Of a DNA stretch of 64,000 nucleotides, positions 1 to 9,976 are shown in pieces (positions within the stretch are counted from its first letter, which is position 1; each line of letters opens with the position of its first letter). The notes below the pieces were generated by a model. It was not told the DNA's origin. It saw only the letters and a program-made list of their open reading frames with translations, and did not search any database. Both the position numbers and the translations under genes were made by a program. The stretch comes from JAOUEA01 sp963790335 (lineage in GTDB: Bacteria; Actinomycetota; UBA4738; HRBIN12), in NCBI GenBank assembly GCA_963790335.1, contig CAWBOB010000003.1, positions 1-64,000 on the forward strand, read 5' to 3'.

Positions 1-940
1 GGTCGTCCGCGAGGGCACGGCCGTTGAGCGGGCCGGCTGCTGCGGTGCGCGTGTCGTAGGTGACCATGTCGGGCAGGAGCACGTGCGCCAGCGCCTTGGT
101 CTCGGCGTTGCTGTACGCCCCTTCGGCGTCAAGCGCCGAGAAGGTCGCGAGCACGCTGCGCACGTTGTCGCTCCAGCGACGGTAGTCCGAGCGCGGGTGA
201 CCGTTGTTGAACCGGTTCTTGTCGTTCCCGCTGTTGAACACCGTGTTGATCGCCGGGCGACCCATACGATCCACCCTCTCGCCCCCGTCGGTCGTGGTGA
301 CGGCCCAGACGCCGATCGTGCGGCCCAAGGCCTCATCGGGCACCTGCAAGACGATCGCGTTGGAGTTCAGCTCCGCGAAGAAGTCAACCGTATCGCGGTC
401 GCAGAACCTACGGTCGCCCATGCCCAGCACCGAGCCCTGGAACGCGGCGAGGTCGAAGAAGAACGGGTCAGATCGGAGGCCTGCGAAGACCTTGCCACCG
501 CCCGCGACCTCATTGACCGCGCCGGTGAGACCGTGTGCGATCCGGCGCTGCCGGTCGCCGCTCCGCCAGACCACCTTGTACGGCTGGCGGCCGTTCTCGC
601 GCGGCGCACCAAAGGTGGCCGTGTACTGGGAATCCGATCGCGCGTCGCCGTTGCGGTCGACCTTGATCGTGTACCTGAGGTCGGTCGCGTATCGCAGCGG
701 CGCGATAGCACCGGCGGCCGGGTGCGTGGACACCACGATCGCCGTCTGATCCTCAGCCCGTCCCTCGAAGACGTAGACATCGTTGATGTCGCCGTCGGGA
801 CGCGTGTCCGGCGATGTAGTGCCGGGTGCGTCGAGATGGTCGGCGCCGAAGCCGATCATCGGGGCCGCGCCGAGAGCGAGCACCAACGCCGAGGCGGCGA
901 TGGAGGCTCCCATCAGCCTTTTCCGTTTGAGATCGATCAC
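1..940 (-). CDS. DUF4331 family secreted protein (C-terminus off the left edge)
   Basis: The frame is open from a GTG at 940 to the window edge, about 313 residues. AGGGAGG lies 8 nt before the GTG. An N-terminal signal peptide (basic start, then an Ala/Leu-rich core) ends near GFGADHLDAPG. The mature start with DHLDAP followed by INDVYVF, then VFAGLRSDPFFFDL, and IGVWAVTTTDG with the later RMGRPAINTVFN, match the DUF4331 pattern (HREAP, DNTDVYAF, GqRdDPFF, GNPLvNE). Family members are exported and of unknown function. A GACGCG/CGCGTC hairpin (967-987) sits in the leader. Family call is confident, role unknown. Confidence 0.8.
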   Translation of the reverse strand, partial: MIDLKRKRLMGASIAASALVLALGAAPMIGFGADHLDAPGTTSPDTRPDGDINDVYVFEGRAEDQTAIVVSTHPAAGAIAPLRYATDLRYTIKVDRNGDARSDSQYTATFGAPRENGRQPYKVVWRSGDRQRRIAHGLTGAVNEVAGGGKVFAGLRSDPFFFDLAAFQGSVLGMGDRRFCDRDTVDFFAELNSNAIVLQVPDEALGRTIGVWAVTTTDGGERVDRMGRPAINTVFNSGNDKNRFNNGHPRSDYRRWSDNVRSVLATFSALDAEGAYSNAETKALAHVLLPDMVTYDTRTAAAGPLNGRALADD

Positions 941-1155
941 TTTTCGTTCCCTCCCTGTCGATTTCGACGCGCTCAAAGCGCGCGTCATCTGTTCACGGGT
1001 CTCCGGCGTCGTCATCTATGACCCCCTCCCATGGGTCCGTTGTATCGCCGGTATCGCATAGGCTTCGCGCGCTGCGGCAACCCGGATCACGCGCCCTTCT
1101 GACGCCTACGCGGAAGAAGCGCCGACATCGCCCAGGGCACGCAGCACCGTCGGGG

Positions 1156-1161
1156 TAACGT
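1156..1161 (+). promoter_or_regulatory. -10 element of leaderless EamA gene
   Basis: TAACGT ends 6 nt before the ATG at 1168 and no Shine-Dalgarno lies between, so transcription should start at or next to the A of the start codon. Confidence 0.5.
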
Positions 1162-1167
1162 CGGGCC

Positions 1168-2103
1168 ATGACTAGGGTGCCCGGTACACGCGTCGACGAA
1201 ACGTCGGGGCGGTCGATCGGTATCGGTCTGCTGTCGTTCACGACCGTGGTCTGGGGGCTCGTCCCCCTCGTCCTGAAGCAGGTCGAGATGCCGACGCTCG
1301 CGTTCGCCAGCTACCGGCTGTGGATCGGGGTGGCGTTGTACGCCGCCATCTTTCTCGTGACCGGTCGCCGGCTCACGTGGGCGACCCTGCGGGTCACCGC
1401 GCTCGGAGGGCTCCTCTTCGCGGGTGACATCGCCCTGACGTTCACGGCGTTCCGGCTCACGAGCGTCGCCAACGCCACGATCATCGGAGCCCTCGCTCCG
1501 GTGTTCATCTCGCTCGGCGCGGTCCGATGGTTCGGCGAGCGTCTCGATCGGCGCGATGCGATCGTGATCGCGTCGTCGTTCGTCGGTGTCGCCCTCGTGG
1601 CGATCGGTTCGCAGGACTCGCCGGCATGGAGCCCGGTGGGTGATGTGGCGGCCGCCGTGAGCGTGCTCACGTGGACCGCCTACTGGCTGTTCTCCAAGCG
1701 CGCGAGGGATCGCGTGCCCGCCATGGAATACATGGCGAGCGTCATGCTGGTCTCGGCCGTCGTCGTGACGGGCATGTCGCTCGTGACTGGCACCTCGCTC
1801 CAGCCCCCCGATGCCTCGGACTGGAGCTGGATCGTGCTCATCGCGGTCGTGCCCGGTCTGCTCGGACACCTGTCGGTGGCGTGGTCGCACCGGTTCGTGG
1901 AAGCCTGGCTCGGCTCACTCCTGCTGCAATCACAGCCGGTGATCGGTTCGCTCGCCGCGTGGATGCTGCTCGACGAGCGGCTCACGGTTCTGACGGCCAT
2001 CGGTGGAGCGGTGGTCGTCGTGGCGACCGCGGTGATCGTCGTGCGCGCCGCCCGGCGCGATCCCGCGTATCCGGAGCCGGAGACGCCGCCCCCGGCGGGA
2101 TGA
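1168..2103 (+). CDS. EamA/DMT-superfamily inner-membrane exporter
   Basis: 311 residues, the usual length of a two-EamA-repeat permease. About ten hydrophobic segments can be counted, from IGIGLLSFTTVVWGLVPLVL (about residues 16-35) to AIGGAVVVVATAVIVV near the C-terminus. Each half carries the family pattern of a TVVWG-like first helix and a helix ending in an acidic-basic turn (GERLDRRD in half one, DERLTVL in half two). The substrate cannot be read from sequence; DMT members export amino acids, metabolites or drugs. It stands alone, facing a convergent SGNH hydrolase 14 bp away, with a leaderless-type start. Confidence 0.85.
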   Translation: MTRVPGTRVDETSGRSIGIGLLSFTTVVWGLVPLVLKQVEMPTLAFASYRLWIGVALYAAIFLVTGRRLTWATLRVTALGGLLFAGDIALTFTAFRLTSVANATIIGALAPVFISLGAVRWFGERLDRRDAIVIASSFVGVALVAIGSQDSPAWSPVGDVAAAVSVLTWTAYWLFSKRARDRVPAMEYMASVMLVSAVVVTGMSLVTGTSLQPPDASDWSWIVLIAVVPGLLGHLSVAWSHRFVEAWLGSLLLQSQPVIGSLAAWMLLDERLTVLTAIGGAVVVVATAVIVVRAARRDPAYPEPETPPPAG

Positions 2104-2117
2104 TCGCCGGGGCGCGG

Positions 2118-3050
2118 TCAGCAGTCCGGTGGCTGCGTCACAGCCGCCCACCATCGGTGCAGCATCGGAGCGACGAGGGTCGCCATCGCATCCTGATGGG
2201 CGGCGTCGGGATGGACGCCGTCGGTCAGGAACTGCTCGGGCACGCCCGTATCCCAGTCCACGATCGAGACGTTGGGTCGTCGACCGGCGAGCGTTTCGAT
2301 CGCGGAGTTGATCTCCGGAGCGGGAGCGACCTCGGGGGGCGCCTCGACGTTCTGCCACAGCACGAGCGGAACGTCGCGCAGTGCCACCACGATGCGCTTG
2401 GCGTTGTCGGCGAAGGCTCCGACACCCCGGTCGTTGGTGCCGAGCTCCACCACCACGACGTGCTCGGAGGTCGGTCGCGCTTCGGCGATCGAGACCCCCG
2501 CATCCGACCCTCTCCCCGCCACGGCGTCGATCTCGACCGTCCATCCGGGCAGTGACGTGACCATGGCCGGTTCGGCGCCGTCGAGCAGGGAATCGCCCAT
2601 CATGAACGCGGTCGGTGCGTCACCCGAGACCGTTCGCTCCGGTGGCAGGGCGAGCCATCGCATGATCGAGGATCCACGCACCGTGTAGACCCGGTCGTCG
2701 CGGAACGTCACGAGTTGCGAGCCGCCGCCCACCCCCAGGACCGTGGCGCCGTCGGGCAAGCGGGGCACCTCGATCGCGAACACCCCCCCGAGGAATCGTC
2801 GCTCGTCCCGCCGCCCCGTGTCGAACACGATGATGGGGTCGGCCACGTCGCACCGATATCCCACGATCCGGCCCCGCGGGATGCAGGCTCCCGACGGTCC
2901 CTGGAAGACCGTGACGTGCGGCGCCCCCCGTCGGCAGACCGGCGAGCCATCGGGCGGCGGGCCATCGCACGCGGCGGCGATGATCGCGACGATCGTGAGC
3001 AGCGCGACCTCGGTCGATCGGTGTCGTCGCGGCGGGCGAGAGGAGGTCAT
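2118..3050 (-). CDS. SGNH/GDSL-hydrolase lipoprotein
   Basis: About 310 residues from the preferred ATG at 3050; an in-frame start at 3113 would put 21 Arg-rich residues before the signal peptide. The N-terminus has a hydrophobic stretch ending AIIAAAC, a plausible lipobox. The second half holds the SGNH blocks: MMGDSLLDG (nucleophile Ser), a Gly in AVAGRGSD, LGTNDRG (block III Asn) and LTDGVHPD (catalytic Asp/His). This is the fold of esterases and of the periplasmic domain of OatA-type acyltransferases. The substrate is unknown; the N-terminal 120 residues match nothing I recognise. Confidence 0.8.
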   Translation of the reverse strand: MTSSRPPRRHRSTEVALLTIVAIIAAACDGPPPDGSPVCRRGAPHVTVFQGPSGACIPRGRIVGYRCDVADPIIVFDTGRRDERRFLGGVFAIEVPRLPDGATVLGVGGGSQLVTFRDDRVYTVRGSSIMRWLALPPERTVSGDAPTAFMMGDSLLDGAEPAMVTSLPGWTVEIDAVAGRGSDAGVSIAEARPTSEHVVVVELGTNDRGVGAFADNAKRIVVALRDVPLVLWQNVEAPPEVAPAPEINSAIETLAGRRPNVSIVDWDTGVPEQFLTDGVHPDAAHQDAMATLVAPMLHRWWAAVTQPPDC

Positions 3051-3151
3051 CGGTCGCTGGCGAGCGTAGGGGCAGGGGGTCCGCCTCGCAATCACACCGC
3101 ATCTCTCGCGCACGGGCGCTCAGGCCGCGTGACGTTCGTGGCCGATGGAAG

Positions 3152-5714
3152 GTGGACAGGTTCTGGCGATCAAGAAGTGGCGAGGTTCCTCGAGTCGTGA
3201 GTGCTGGCCGCGCGTTGAATGCGATCCGCAGGGGGCGACGAACGTTCGTCACCCTCTGCTTGGTCTCGCTCGGCGTGGCGGTGGGTGCGACGTACCAGGG
3301 CGCTCGTGCTCTCGAGGAGGCCGAGGTCCAGGCGCAGCTGACGGCCAAGGGGCTCGCGAACGCAGGCGTCGCATCGGTGCTCGTGCCCGGCGACGTCTCG
3401 AGCACGATCGGCGGAGATGTTGCCCGTGACCTGCTGTCGCGGCTTCGTCGCGGTGTGCTCGCCGACGGAACGGCGTTCCGCGTGCGCGTGTGGTCCCCTT
3501 CGGGCGACCTGCTCTTCTCCACCGACGCGGGAGATGCTCCCGACGCCGTGAGCTCGGAGCTCGACTCGGTCGACGCGGCGACCACGAGGGAGGCGGACGG
3601 ATCGCTTCGGTGCGATCGGACGATGCCGAGGTGTTCGCGACGTTCGTGCCGTTGCGACTGGGCCAGGAACGTTCGCTCGGGGCGGTGGAGGTCGACCAAG
3701 GGTATGCGCGCATCGCCGCCGGGGCGTCGTCGCCGTGGTCCGCGCTGCGAACAGCGGGTGCGGTCGGGGCCGTACTCGCGCTGGTGTTCGTGGGCGTCGG
3801 CCTGCTGCCCAGCAGGACGGCTCGCAGCGGTGGGTTCATCACGCCTGGACGCGAACGCGCGCTCGCTGCCAGGCAGACCGAGGCCGAGGAGAACCAGCTC
3901 AGGGCCGAGGAACGTGCTCGGGCTGCCGACGAGCGAGCTGCCGAGCTCGAGCGTCGGGCCCTCGATGCGGAGCGCCGCGAACGCGACGCCGAGGTGCGGG
4001 CGGCCCACGCACAGGCCGGGCTCGAGGTCGCTCAGGGTGAGATGGAGCGACCTCCGGGCGACCGCGGCCGACGCGGCCGACGGTAGCTCGGCCGACGAGG
4101 AGACCCGTGCCGCGCATCGCGGCCCTCGACGCAGAGCTCGACGGCGGTGCGCCGGCGGGCTCCACCGTCCATGGCGAACTGGAAGCGGCGCGCCACGACC
4201 TCGCGGAGACCTCGCAACGCCTCGCCGACACCGAGCATCGGCTCGCGGAAGCCGAGGACGGATCGAGGAGCTCCGTCACCGAAGGGCACGCGGCCGCCGA
4301 GGCACGTGTCGCCGACGCCGAGGCTCGGGCAGCCGGGTCGGATGCGCGGGCCAGCGTCGCCGAGACGCGCGCGGCGGAGCGCAGATGCCCGCGCCGCCGA
4401 GGCCGAGGCCGAGCAGCGGAGCTCGCCTCGCGGAGCGCGGAGGACGATCCTCGCGTTGCAGCACTCCATGTGGAGATGTCGGAGGCTGAGGCCAGGGCGG
4501 TGAACGCCGAAGCGAAGGCGGCCGAGGCGGAGCAGCGAGCGCAGGTCGCCACCGCTCGCGCGGCGGAGGCCGAGGCCCGTCTCGAGAGCCTCTCCGGCGA
4601 GAAGGGAGGTGCGGAGCAGCTCGTCGCTCAGCTCGAGGGGCAACTGCTGACGCTGAGCGGAACGGTCGCCGAACTCGAACGAACCCTCGAGGTCGTGCAC
4701 GCCGACGCCGAGCGCGAGCGCGCGCGTGCGGCGGACCTGGAGACCCGCTCCACCCAGGCCGAGGCCCGCGTCGCCGAGTCCGGGGCCCTCGTTGCCCAAG
4801 CCGAGACCCGTGCAACCGACGCCGAGACCCGCGCGACGGCGCTGGCGACCGATCTCGCCGACCTCGAAGCTCGCACGGCCCATGAACATCGGCGAGTGCA
4901 GGAACTCGCCACCGAGCTCGAGTCCGTGCGGGCGGAGGCGACCCAGCAGATCGGGTCAGCTCGCACCGAGGCGCGTGAACGCATCGAAGCCGACCGAGCC
5001 GAGGTGCGGGCGCGACTCGCCGACCTCGAGGCGACGCTCGCCGAGGCCGAGGGGCGCAGGCGCGCGGCCGACGAGAAGGTCGAAGCGGCGGTGGGGCGCG
5101 CGCAGGAGGCGTCGGGTGTGGCGGAGTCCGCGCGCGCCGAGTCGGCGGCCGCCTCCGCTCGCGCCGAGCGAGCCGAGCAGGAGGCTGCCGCGGCCGTCGA
5201 GTCGCAGCGCCGCGCCGAGCGTCGTGCCGCCGAGGCCGAGGCCGAAGCCGAGTCGGCGCGGGCGAGAGCGGAAGCCGCCACGATCCGAGCCGACGAGGCC
5301 GAACGGGCGGCTGCCGAGCGCTTCGAGGCGGCCGACACGCTCGCCTCCGACGTGGAGCGGGGCGCGCAGGATCTGCAGGTGCGCCTCGCCGAGGCAACCG
5401 CTTCCGCTCAGGCGTTCAAGACCGAGGCCGCGGAAGCCGCGCGCCGCGCGACCGTAGCCGAGGAGCGAGCCGAGGCGGAGATCGAGCACGCTCGGGCCGA
5501 GGCGAAGGCGGCGGTCGAGCGCGCACGGTCCGAGGCGGTCGACGCGGTGCGGCGGGCCACGGGTTCGGCGACGATGCCGCTCACCGATGACGAGGGGGAT
5601 CTGCTCGATGGGGACGCTTCCCGGGCAGCCCTCAGCCTGCGATCACGGCTCGCGCAGACCGCAGCGAAGAAGCGGGCCGGCCCCCACGCCGAGGACGCCG
5701 AGACCGGTTCCTGA
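3152..5714 (+). CDS. Membrane-anchored long coiled-coil protein (frames broken)
   Basis: One gene read across at least five frame breaks, near 3595, 4045, 4105, 4385 and 4430. Restored, it is about 850 residues: a TM segment (FVTLCLVSLGVAVGATY), a roughly 115-residue extracytoplasmic domain with ASVLVPGDVSSTIGG and VRVWSPSGDLLFSTD, a second TM segment (VGAVLALVFVGVGLLP), then about 620 residues of Ala/Glu/Arg-rich coiled coil with heptad-like AEARAAEAE repeats to a short acidic tail. The two-TM sensor layout resembles histidine kinases and chemoreceptors, but no kinase or HAMP motif is visible. GTG 3197 is an alternative start. It may be a polarity or cytoskeletal scaffold; function unknown. 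Confidence 0.6.
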
Positions 5715-5721
5715 GCGCGAC

Positions 5722-6630
5722 TCAGTCGCTCGCCCCTCGCTCCGCGCCGGACAGGGCCGCGCGGAGCCGCTGCAGGGGCCCTCGTAGCCCGTTCGCTTCC
5801 GCGAGGCCGGCGGCGACCTCGTCGTCGCGCGCGCCGTGCCAGACCTCGAGCGGGCCATCGACCTTGATGGGCACGAGCCGCCGCATCGCCTCGAGGTAGT
5901 CGGCGGCCTCCAGCAGCCGGGCCCGCAGGGCCGGCGATCCTTTCATCGGTCCCGGCGACGGATGGGTCGTCGCCGCATCGGCGAGCATGTCGTCGATGCT
6001 CGCGTATGCCTGCACCAGCGCGCGGGCGGTCTTCTCACCGACCCCCCGGACACCCGGCAGCCCGTCGGAAGGGTCGCCTCGCAGGATCGCGAACTCCGCG
6101 TAGCGACTCGCGGGAACGCCGTAGTGCTCGAGCACCGTCGCCTCGTCGAACTCGCGCAGCTCGGTCACCCCGCGGAGCGTGTAGAGCAGCGTGATGTCGG
6201 GATCGTGCACGAGCTGCAGCAGATCCCGATCGCCGCTCACGATCTCGAAGCGGTCGTCGGGCTCTCCGCGGGCGCAGATGGCGCCGATCGCATCCTCGGC
6301 CTCCCAGTCGGGGGAATGCGCCTGCGTGGCTCCGGTCGCTTCCAACAGTCCGCGCAGCAGCACGAACTGCGCCGTGAGGTCGTCGGGCTCGTCGGGGCGA
6401 TCGGCCTTGTATCCGGCGTAGAGCAGCGTGCGCGCGGTCGGCCGCCAGTCGTGGTCGTAGACGTGCACCACCGAGTCGGGACGACGGGTCGCCACGAGCC
6501 GCGTGACCATGCCGAGGTAGCCGTGGACCGCTCCCATCGGCCGCCCGTCGGGAGCGCGCACCGAGTCCTTCATCGCGAAATACGCCCGGTAGGCCATGCT
6601 CGACACGTCGAGGAGGAGCCTGTGGGTCAC
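5722..6630 (-). CDS. Stand-alone 5'-3' exonuclease (PolA N-domain family)
   Basis: 302 residues from a GTG. It has the FEN/PIN-like metal-site motifs in order: LLLDVSSMAYRAYFA, VYDHDWRPT, the acidic EAEDAIG, SGDRDLLQLV, then LRGDPSDGLPGVRGVGEKTA, which combines the last Asp cluster and the helix-hairpin-helix DNA-binding loop. No 3'-5' exonuclease or polymerase domain follows, so this is the free exonuclease found in actinobacteria beside PolA. Expected roles are flap and RNA-primer removal. It converges with the coiled-coil gene, 7 bp between stops. Confidence 0.88.
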   Translation of the reverse strand: MTHRLLLDVSSMAYRAYFAMKDSVRAPDGRPMGAVHGYLGMVTRLVATRRPDSVVHVYDHDWRPTARTLLYAGYKADRPDEPDDLTAQFVLLRGLLEATGATQAHSPDWEAEDAIGAICARGEPDDRFEIVSGDRDLLQLVHDPDITLLYTLRGVTELREFDEATVLEHYGVPASRYAEFAILRGDPSDGLPGVRGVGEKTARALVQAYASIDDMLADAATTHPSPGPMKGSPALRARLLEAADYLEAMRRLVPIKVDGPLEVWHGARDDEVAAGLAEANGLRGPLQRLRAALSGAERGASD

Positions 6631-6670
6631 AAGGACGAGTCCCAGAAAATGTGGTTGAAGAGCGCGACCC

Positions 6671-7072
6671 TCAGCTCCAACCGGGTACGCGCCCTGCCTG
6701 CTCGATCCAATCCCGCATCTCTGGTCGTTGCGCCTCCTCCAAGGTCTTCACCTTGACGTACCTGCTTCGTCCGTGTAGCCGAGCGGCGGAGCCGGGTCGA
6801 AGTCGGCGCCGCCGAGGAAGACGACGTTCACGGAGACGTCGTAGGCGACCATCTCGATGACCCAACCGAGCTCCGGCACCCCGTAGTACGCCTTCTTCCA
6901 TTTGATGGCGTATCGGGGGCCCGGGGATCGTCTCGCGGATCAGTTCGTCCAATCCCTTCACGATCGGATGCAGGTCCGGCATCACGCGGCGGATCCAATC
7001 GTCGATCTCGGAATGGTCATCGGTCGGCTCGGGCGGCTTGCGGGTCGTCTCTGCTTTGCTTGATCGCTGCAT
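6671..7072 (-). CDS. DUF1801 (YdhG-like) domain protein, two frame breaks
   Basis: The start ATG at 7072 is preceded by AAGGAG with 6 nt spacing. The first part reads SEIDDWIRRVMPDLHPIVKGLDELIRETIPG; after a break near 6920 the other frame gives YAIKWKKAYYGVPELGWVIEMVAY and VNVVFLGGADFDPAPPLGYTDE; after a second break near 6775 the original frame gives GRYVKVKTLEEAQRPEMRDWIEQA to the stop. The order (helical start, IKWKKAYY, hydrophobic strand, RYVKVKTLEE) is that of DUF1801, a small fold of unknown biochemical role. Restored length is about 134 residues. Confidence 0.7.
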   Translation of the reverse strand: MQRSSKAETTRKPPEPTDDHSEIDDWIRRVMPDLHPIVKGLDELIRETIPGPPIRHQMEEGVLRGAGARLGHRDGRLRRLRERRLPRRRRLRPGSAARLHGRSRYVKVKTLEEAQRPEMRDWIEQAGRVPGWS

Positions 7073-7226
7073 CGCGTCTCCTTCGTGACTCACACGTGTC
7101 GGTTCCACCATATCGAGGAGCTCCCCATGAAGGGTAGGGTTCGCGCTCGCAAGGAGCCAGTCGGACGCAAGGGTCCACGGGTTCGCCCTCGATGTCCGAA
7201 ACAGGAGTCTTCCGTTCCCGAGGAGG

Positions 7227-7466
7227 ATGTTCCGTGAACCACCGAACACGTTCCGCTGCCGGTTCGTCGCTCTTCGCCACGTCGACAGCACCACCTGGGA
7301 GCTGGTCGCAGATGTCGAGCGGAAGCGCGGCCTCCCCGCACGAGCCGCTCGGTCGCACGCGATCCTCGACGCCACGGGTGGCGCCGCCGCACCGGGCAAC
7401 GTCTACGCAGCGGTGCTCAGGAGCGACTGGCGCGTATCCCTCGACTGGGAGCAACCTTCGACGTAG
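7227..7466 (+). CDS. Hypothetical 79-residue protein
   Basis: Not recognised. The frame has strong third-position GC and a protein-like composition (VALRHVDSTTWELVADVERKR to VSLDWEQPST). The start is uncertain: GAGGAGG abuts the ATG at 7227 but sits 7 nt before a GTG at 7234 in another frame, so an early frame break (GTG start joining the long frame by about 7250) is possible. No signal peptide or TM segment. Confidence 0.4.
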   Translation: MFREPPNTFRCRFVALRHVDSTTWELVADVERKRGLPARAARSHAILDATGGAAAPGNVYAAVLRSDWRVSLDWEQPST

Positions 7467-7489
7467 ACGCTACGGGTCGGCTGGCATCG

Positions 7490-8396
7490 TCAGATGCGAT
7501 CGATCGCTCGCACGTCTGATCTCGGGCCGTACTTCGGCGGCCTGATGCCTCCGGCCTCGAGCAGGCGCTGCACCCTTCCGCGATGGCCGGCGTACGGCTC
7601 GAGCAGCTCCAGCATGCGGGCGTCGTCGCCTCGCGGTTCCCGGGCGAGCGCCCACGCGACCACGTTGGGCAGGTGGTAGTCACCGACTCGAGACCGCATC
7701 GGGGTCGCCGAGTGCGAGGCGGGCCACCTCGGCGGCGGTCCACGGGCCGATGCCGGGGAAGGTCTCGAGCCGGTCTCGTGCGATCGCCGGCGACAGCGAC
7801 GCGAGGGCGTCGATCTCCCGGGCCCGCGCGCACAGCGCGATGAGCCGCTCGGCCCGGCGCCGCTCCACCCCGAACGGATGCATCCGGAACGACGGCATCG
7901 CCGCCACCGCGGTGGGGTCGGGCGGGGTCACGAGTTCGACCGGGCCGGGCGCCGGCTCGCCCGCCGCGAGCGCGAGCCGACGGTAGGCGCGACGCGCTTC
8001 GAGGCCGGTCACCTTCTGCTCGAGCACCGCGGCAACGAGTGCCTCCACCGGCCGGCGGGTTCGCGTGAGGCGCATCCCGCGGAGCCGTCGATGCAGGTCG
8101 GTCACCACCCGATGCTGCGGGCGGAAGTGCTGATCGTCGTCGAGCAGTCCTGCCCAGCCGGGCGCGTCCTCGAGGATCTCGTCGGCGCTCGGACCCCAGG
8201 CCTCCGCGAGCAGGCGATCGCCGTCGAGCGTGAGGTGCAGCGTGGCGGGACCATCGGGCGTGCGTGTCGCCCGCCAGACCTCCTGCTCGCCGATCCGCAT
8301 CGTCGGGTCGCCCGTGCCCCGCATCAGCGGCAGCATCGTCCGACGCAGATCGAGCGGTCCCGTGAGCGGGAAGGTCCGCGCCAGCGTCGCCGCCAT
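7490..8396 (-). CDS. AlkA-type DNA-3-methyladenine glycosylase (one frame break)
   Basis: About 300 residues. The first 220 are intact from the ATG at 8396; a single break near 7690 joins FPGIGPWTAAEVARLALGDPDAV to VGDYHLPNVVAWALA in the next frame. The HhH-GPD core is clear: helix-hairpin-helix FPGIGPWTAAE and the catalytic Asp in GDPDAVxVGD, aligned with AlkA Asp238. The N-terminal part (TFPLTGPLDLRRTMLPL) has the AlkA-like beta domain. It excises alkylated purines in base-excision repair. The gene starts 14 nt after the stop of the homocysteine methyltransferase, so the two are likely cotranscribed. Confidence 0.85.
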
Positions 8397-8409
8397 CGTG
8401 GTGGCGAGC

Positions 8410-9364
8410 CTAATCGGAGGCGAGTGCGCCGAGCGCCGTGGCGATCGCACGCACGTCCCCGGGTCCGGTACCGCAGCATCCGCCCACGATCGCGGCGCCG
8501 GCACCGAGCAGGTCGGTGGCGACCGCGGCCATGTCGACGTCGGCACCGCCCGTCCATGCCTTGGCCTCCGCGTCCCAGTCGGCGCCCCGGTTGGGATATG
8601 CGACGACCGGTGAGATGGTCGGAGCGACGTGCGCCACTGCCTCGACCGTCGGGTTCGGTGGCGAACAGTTCACCCCGACCGCGGCGATCGAGTCCGAATC
8701 GGTCACGGTCTCGATCGCGTCGTCGAGCGAGCCCCCGTCGGCGAGATGCCCGCCGTCGCGCACGGTGAACGTGCACCACGCGGGCACCGGGTCGCCGAGC
8801 TGTTCGAGCGCGTCGACCAGCGCTTCGGCTTCGAGGCCCGACGGGATCGTCTCGATCGCGAGCAGGTCGGGTCCGGCCTCGACCAGCGGTTCCAGTCGCG
8901 CGAGATGGAAGTCGGTCAGCTCCCCTCGTGAGACGCCGTAGTCACCTCGGTACTCGGAACCGTCGGCGAGCACGGCGCCGTAGGGTCCGACCGAGGCGGC
9001 CACGAGCGGGCGGGGACGGCCCCGGGCAGCCGCCTCGGCCGAGGCGAGCCACTCGTCGCGCGCTTCCCGTGCGAGCTCGACGCTCAGGCGCATGAGCGCA
9101 GCGGTTCCTCGCGTGTCGATGCCGCGTGCCGGCGAACCCCCGTTCGCTCGCCTGATAGCTCGCGGTGATCGCGACATCGGCTCCCGCCTCGAAGTAGGCG
9201 CGGTGCACGTCGACGATCGACCCTGGGGACTCGAGCAGCAGCTTGGCCGACCAGAGCGCGTCAACGAGGTTCGCCCCGCGTCGCTCGAGCTCGGTCGCGA
9301 GCCCGCCGTCGAGCACACAGACACCTGCCTCGATGAACGGAGTCAGCGGCCCTGTATCACGCAC
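8410..9364 (-). CDS. mmuM: Homocysteine S-methyltransferase (one frame break)
   Basis: Transfers a methyl group from S-methylmethionine or SAM to homocysteine. The N-terminus VLDGGLATELERRGANL and ITASYQAS is followed, after a break near 9135, by GIDTRGTAALMRLSVELAREA, VAASVGPYGAVLADGSEYRG, LLAIETIPSGLEAEAL, the Zn ligand in VGVNCSPP and the paired Zn cysteines in IVGGCCGT. About 310 residues, normal for the single-domain class that lacks MetH cobalamin modules. GTG 9364 gives the family-typical N-terminus; GTG 9403 is an in-frame alternative. Upstream partner of the AlkA gene. Confidence 0.88.
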
Positions 9365-9414
9365 GAGCCCCAGGCTATCGTCAGCCGCCGCTCGACCCGG
9401 CACACAGGGCGCGC

Positions 9415-9876
9415 CTACTCCGATGGCTCCGACATCCGGTAGTCGGTGTCGGTCGTCGTGCCGTAGTGGCGCGTGTGGACGTAGTGGAAGTCGGCGAGCA
9501 CGCGGAGGGCCCGAGCGACGCCGTCCTCATCGACGCGCAACCACAAGGCGGATCGATCCTCTCGCGCGTGATCGAGGTACAGATCCCGCGCCTCGAGATC
9601 GTCCGTGACGGCCCCCATGACCTTGTCCGCCAGGTCTCTCTGTCGCTTGTAGATCTCGTAGGTCGCGAGGATCTGCGCGCCCGGATAGACCTTGATGTCG
9701 TGAGGGGCGAACCCGTCCGCGACGAGAGCCGCCTCCGCTCGGTGGGCCTCGGCTTCGTCGGCCAGCATCGCAACGAGATGGCCCTCGGGTCGGAACTTCC
9801 ACGGACGGTCACCAGGTGCACGCTCGGTGATGTCCAGCGGGAAGATGTTCTCCTCGTCAGGCACGGAGCCCTCCAT
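9415..9876 (-). CDS. Hypothetical protein with a ferredoxin-like alpha/beta half
   Basis: 153 intact residues. Not assigned. Residues about 30-70 (GHLVAMLADEAEAHRAEAALVADGF, read in part) have the strand-helix-strand pattern of YflT/general-stress-17M-like domains that sense or bind small ligands, but similarity is by pattern only. The C-terminal half is charged with HYVHTRHYG. No signal peptide or TM. The start overlaps the end of a possible 39-residue upstream ORF. Confidence 0.6.
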   Translation of the reverse strand: MEGSVPDEENIFPLDITERAPGDRPWKFRPEGHLVAMLADEAEAHRAEAALVADGFAPHDIKVYPGAQILATYEIYKRQRDLADKVMGAVTDDLEARDLYLDHAREDRSALWLRVDEDGVARALRVLADFHYVHTRHYGTTTDTDYRMSEPSE

Positions 9877-9976
9877 CAGGCCGCGCGGTGAACGCGAGGA
9901 CGAGAGCGTGCAAGGAAGGCACGGTCGCGACCCACGCCGGAAGCTCGGTACCGGTCATCGAGCGACGAACACCCAT
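9857..9976 (-). CDS. Possible 39-residue leaderless ORF
   Basis: ATG at 9976 follows TACGCT (9983-9988) by 6 nt, the local leaderless arrangement, and reads MGVRRSMTGTELPAWVATVP to a stop at 9857, overlapping the next start by 20 nt. It could be a short protein translationally coupled to the next gene, or its true N-terminus if a frame break lies between. No family recognised. Confidence 0.35.
   Translation of the reverse strand: MGVRRSMTGTELPAWVATVPSLHALVLAFTARPDGGLRA

Noticed and set aside
4276..5397. Long minus-strand ORFs opposite the coiled-coil gene and similar ones at 13646-15184 and 30056-30994
   Set aside because: Arg/Pro/Ser-rich or low-information translations opposite clearly conserved genes; expected in 70 % GC DNA.
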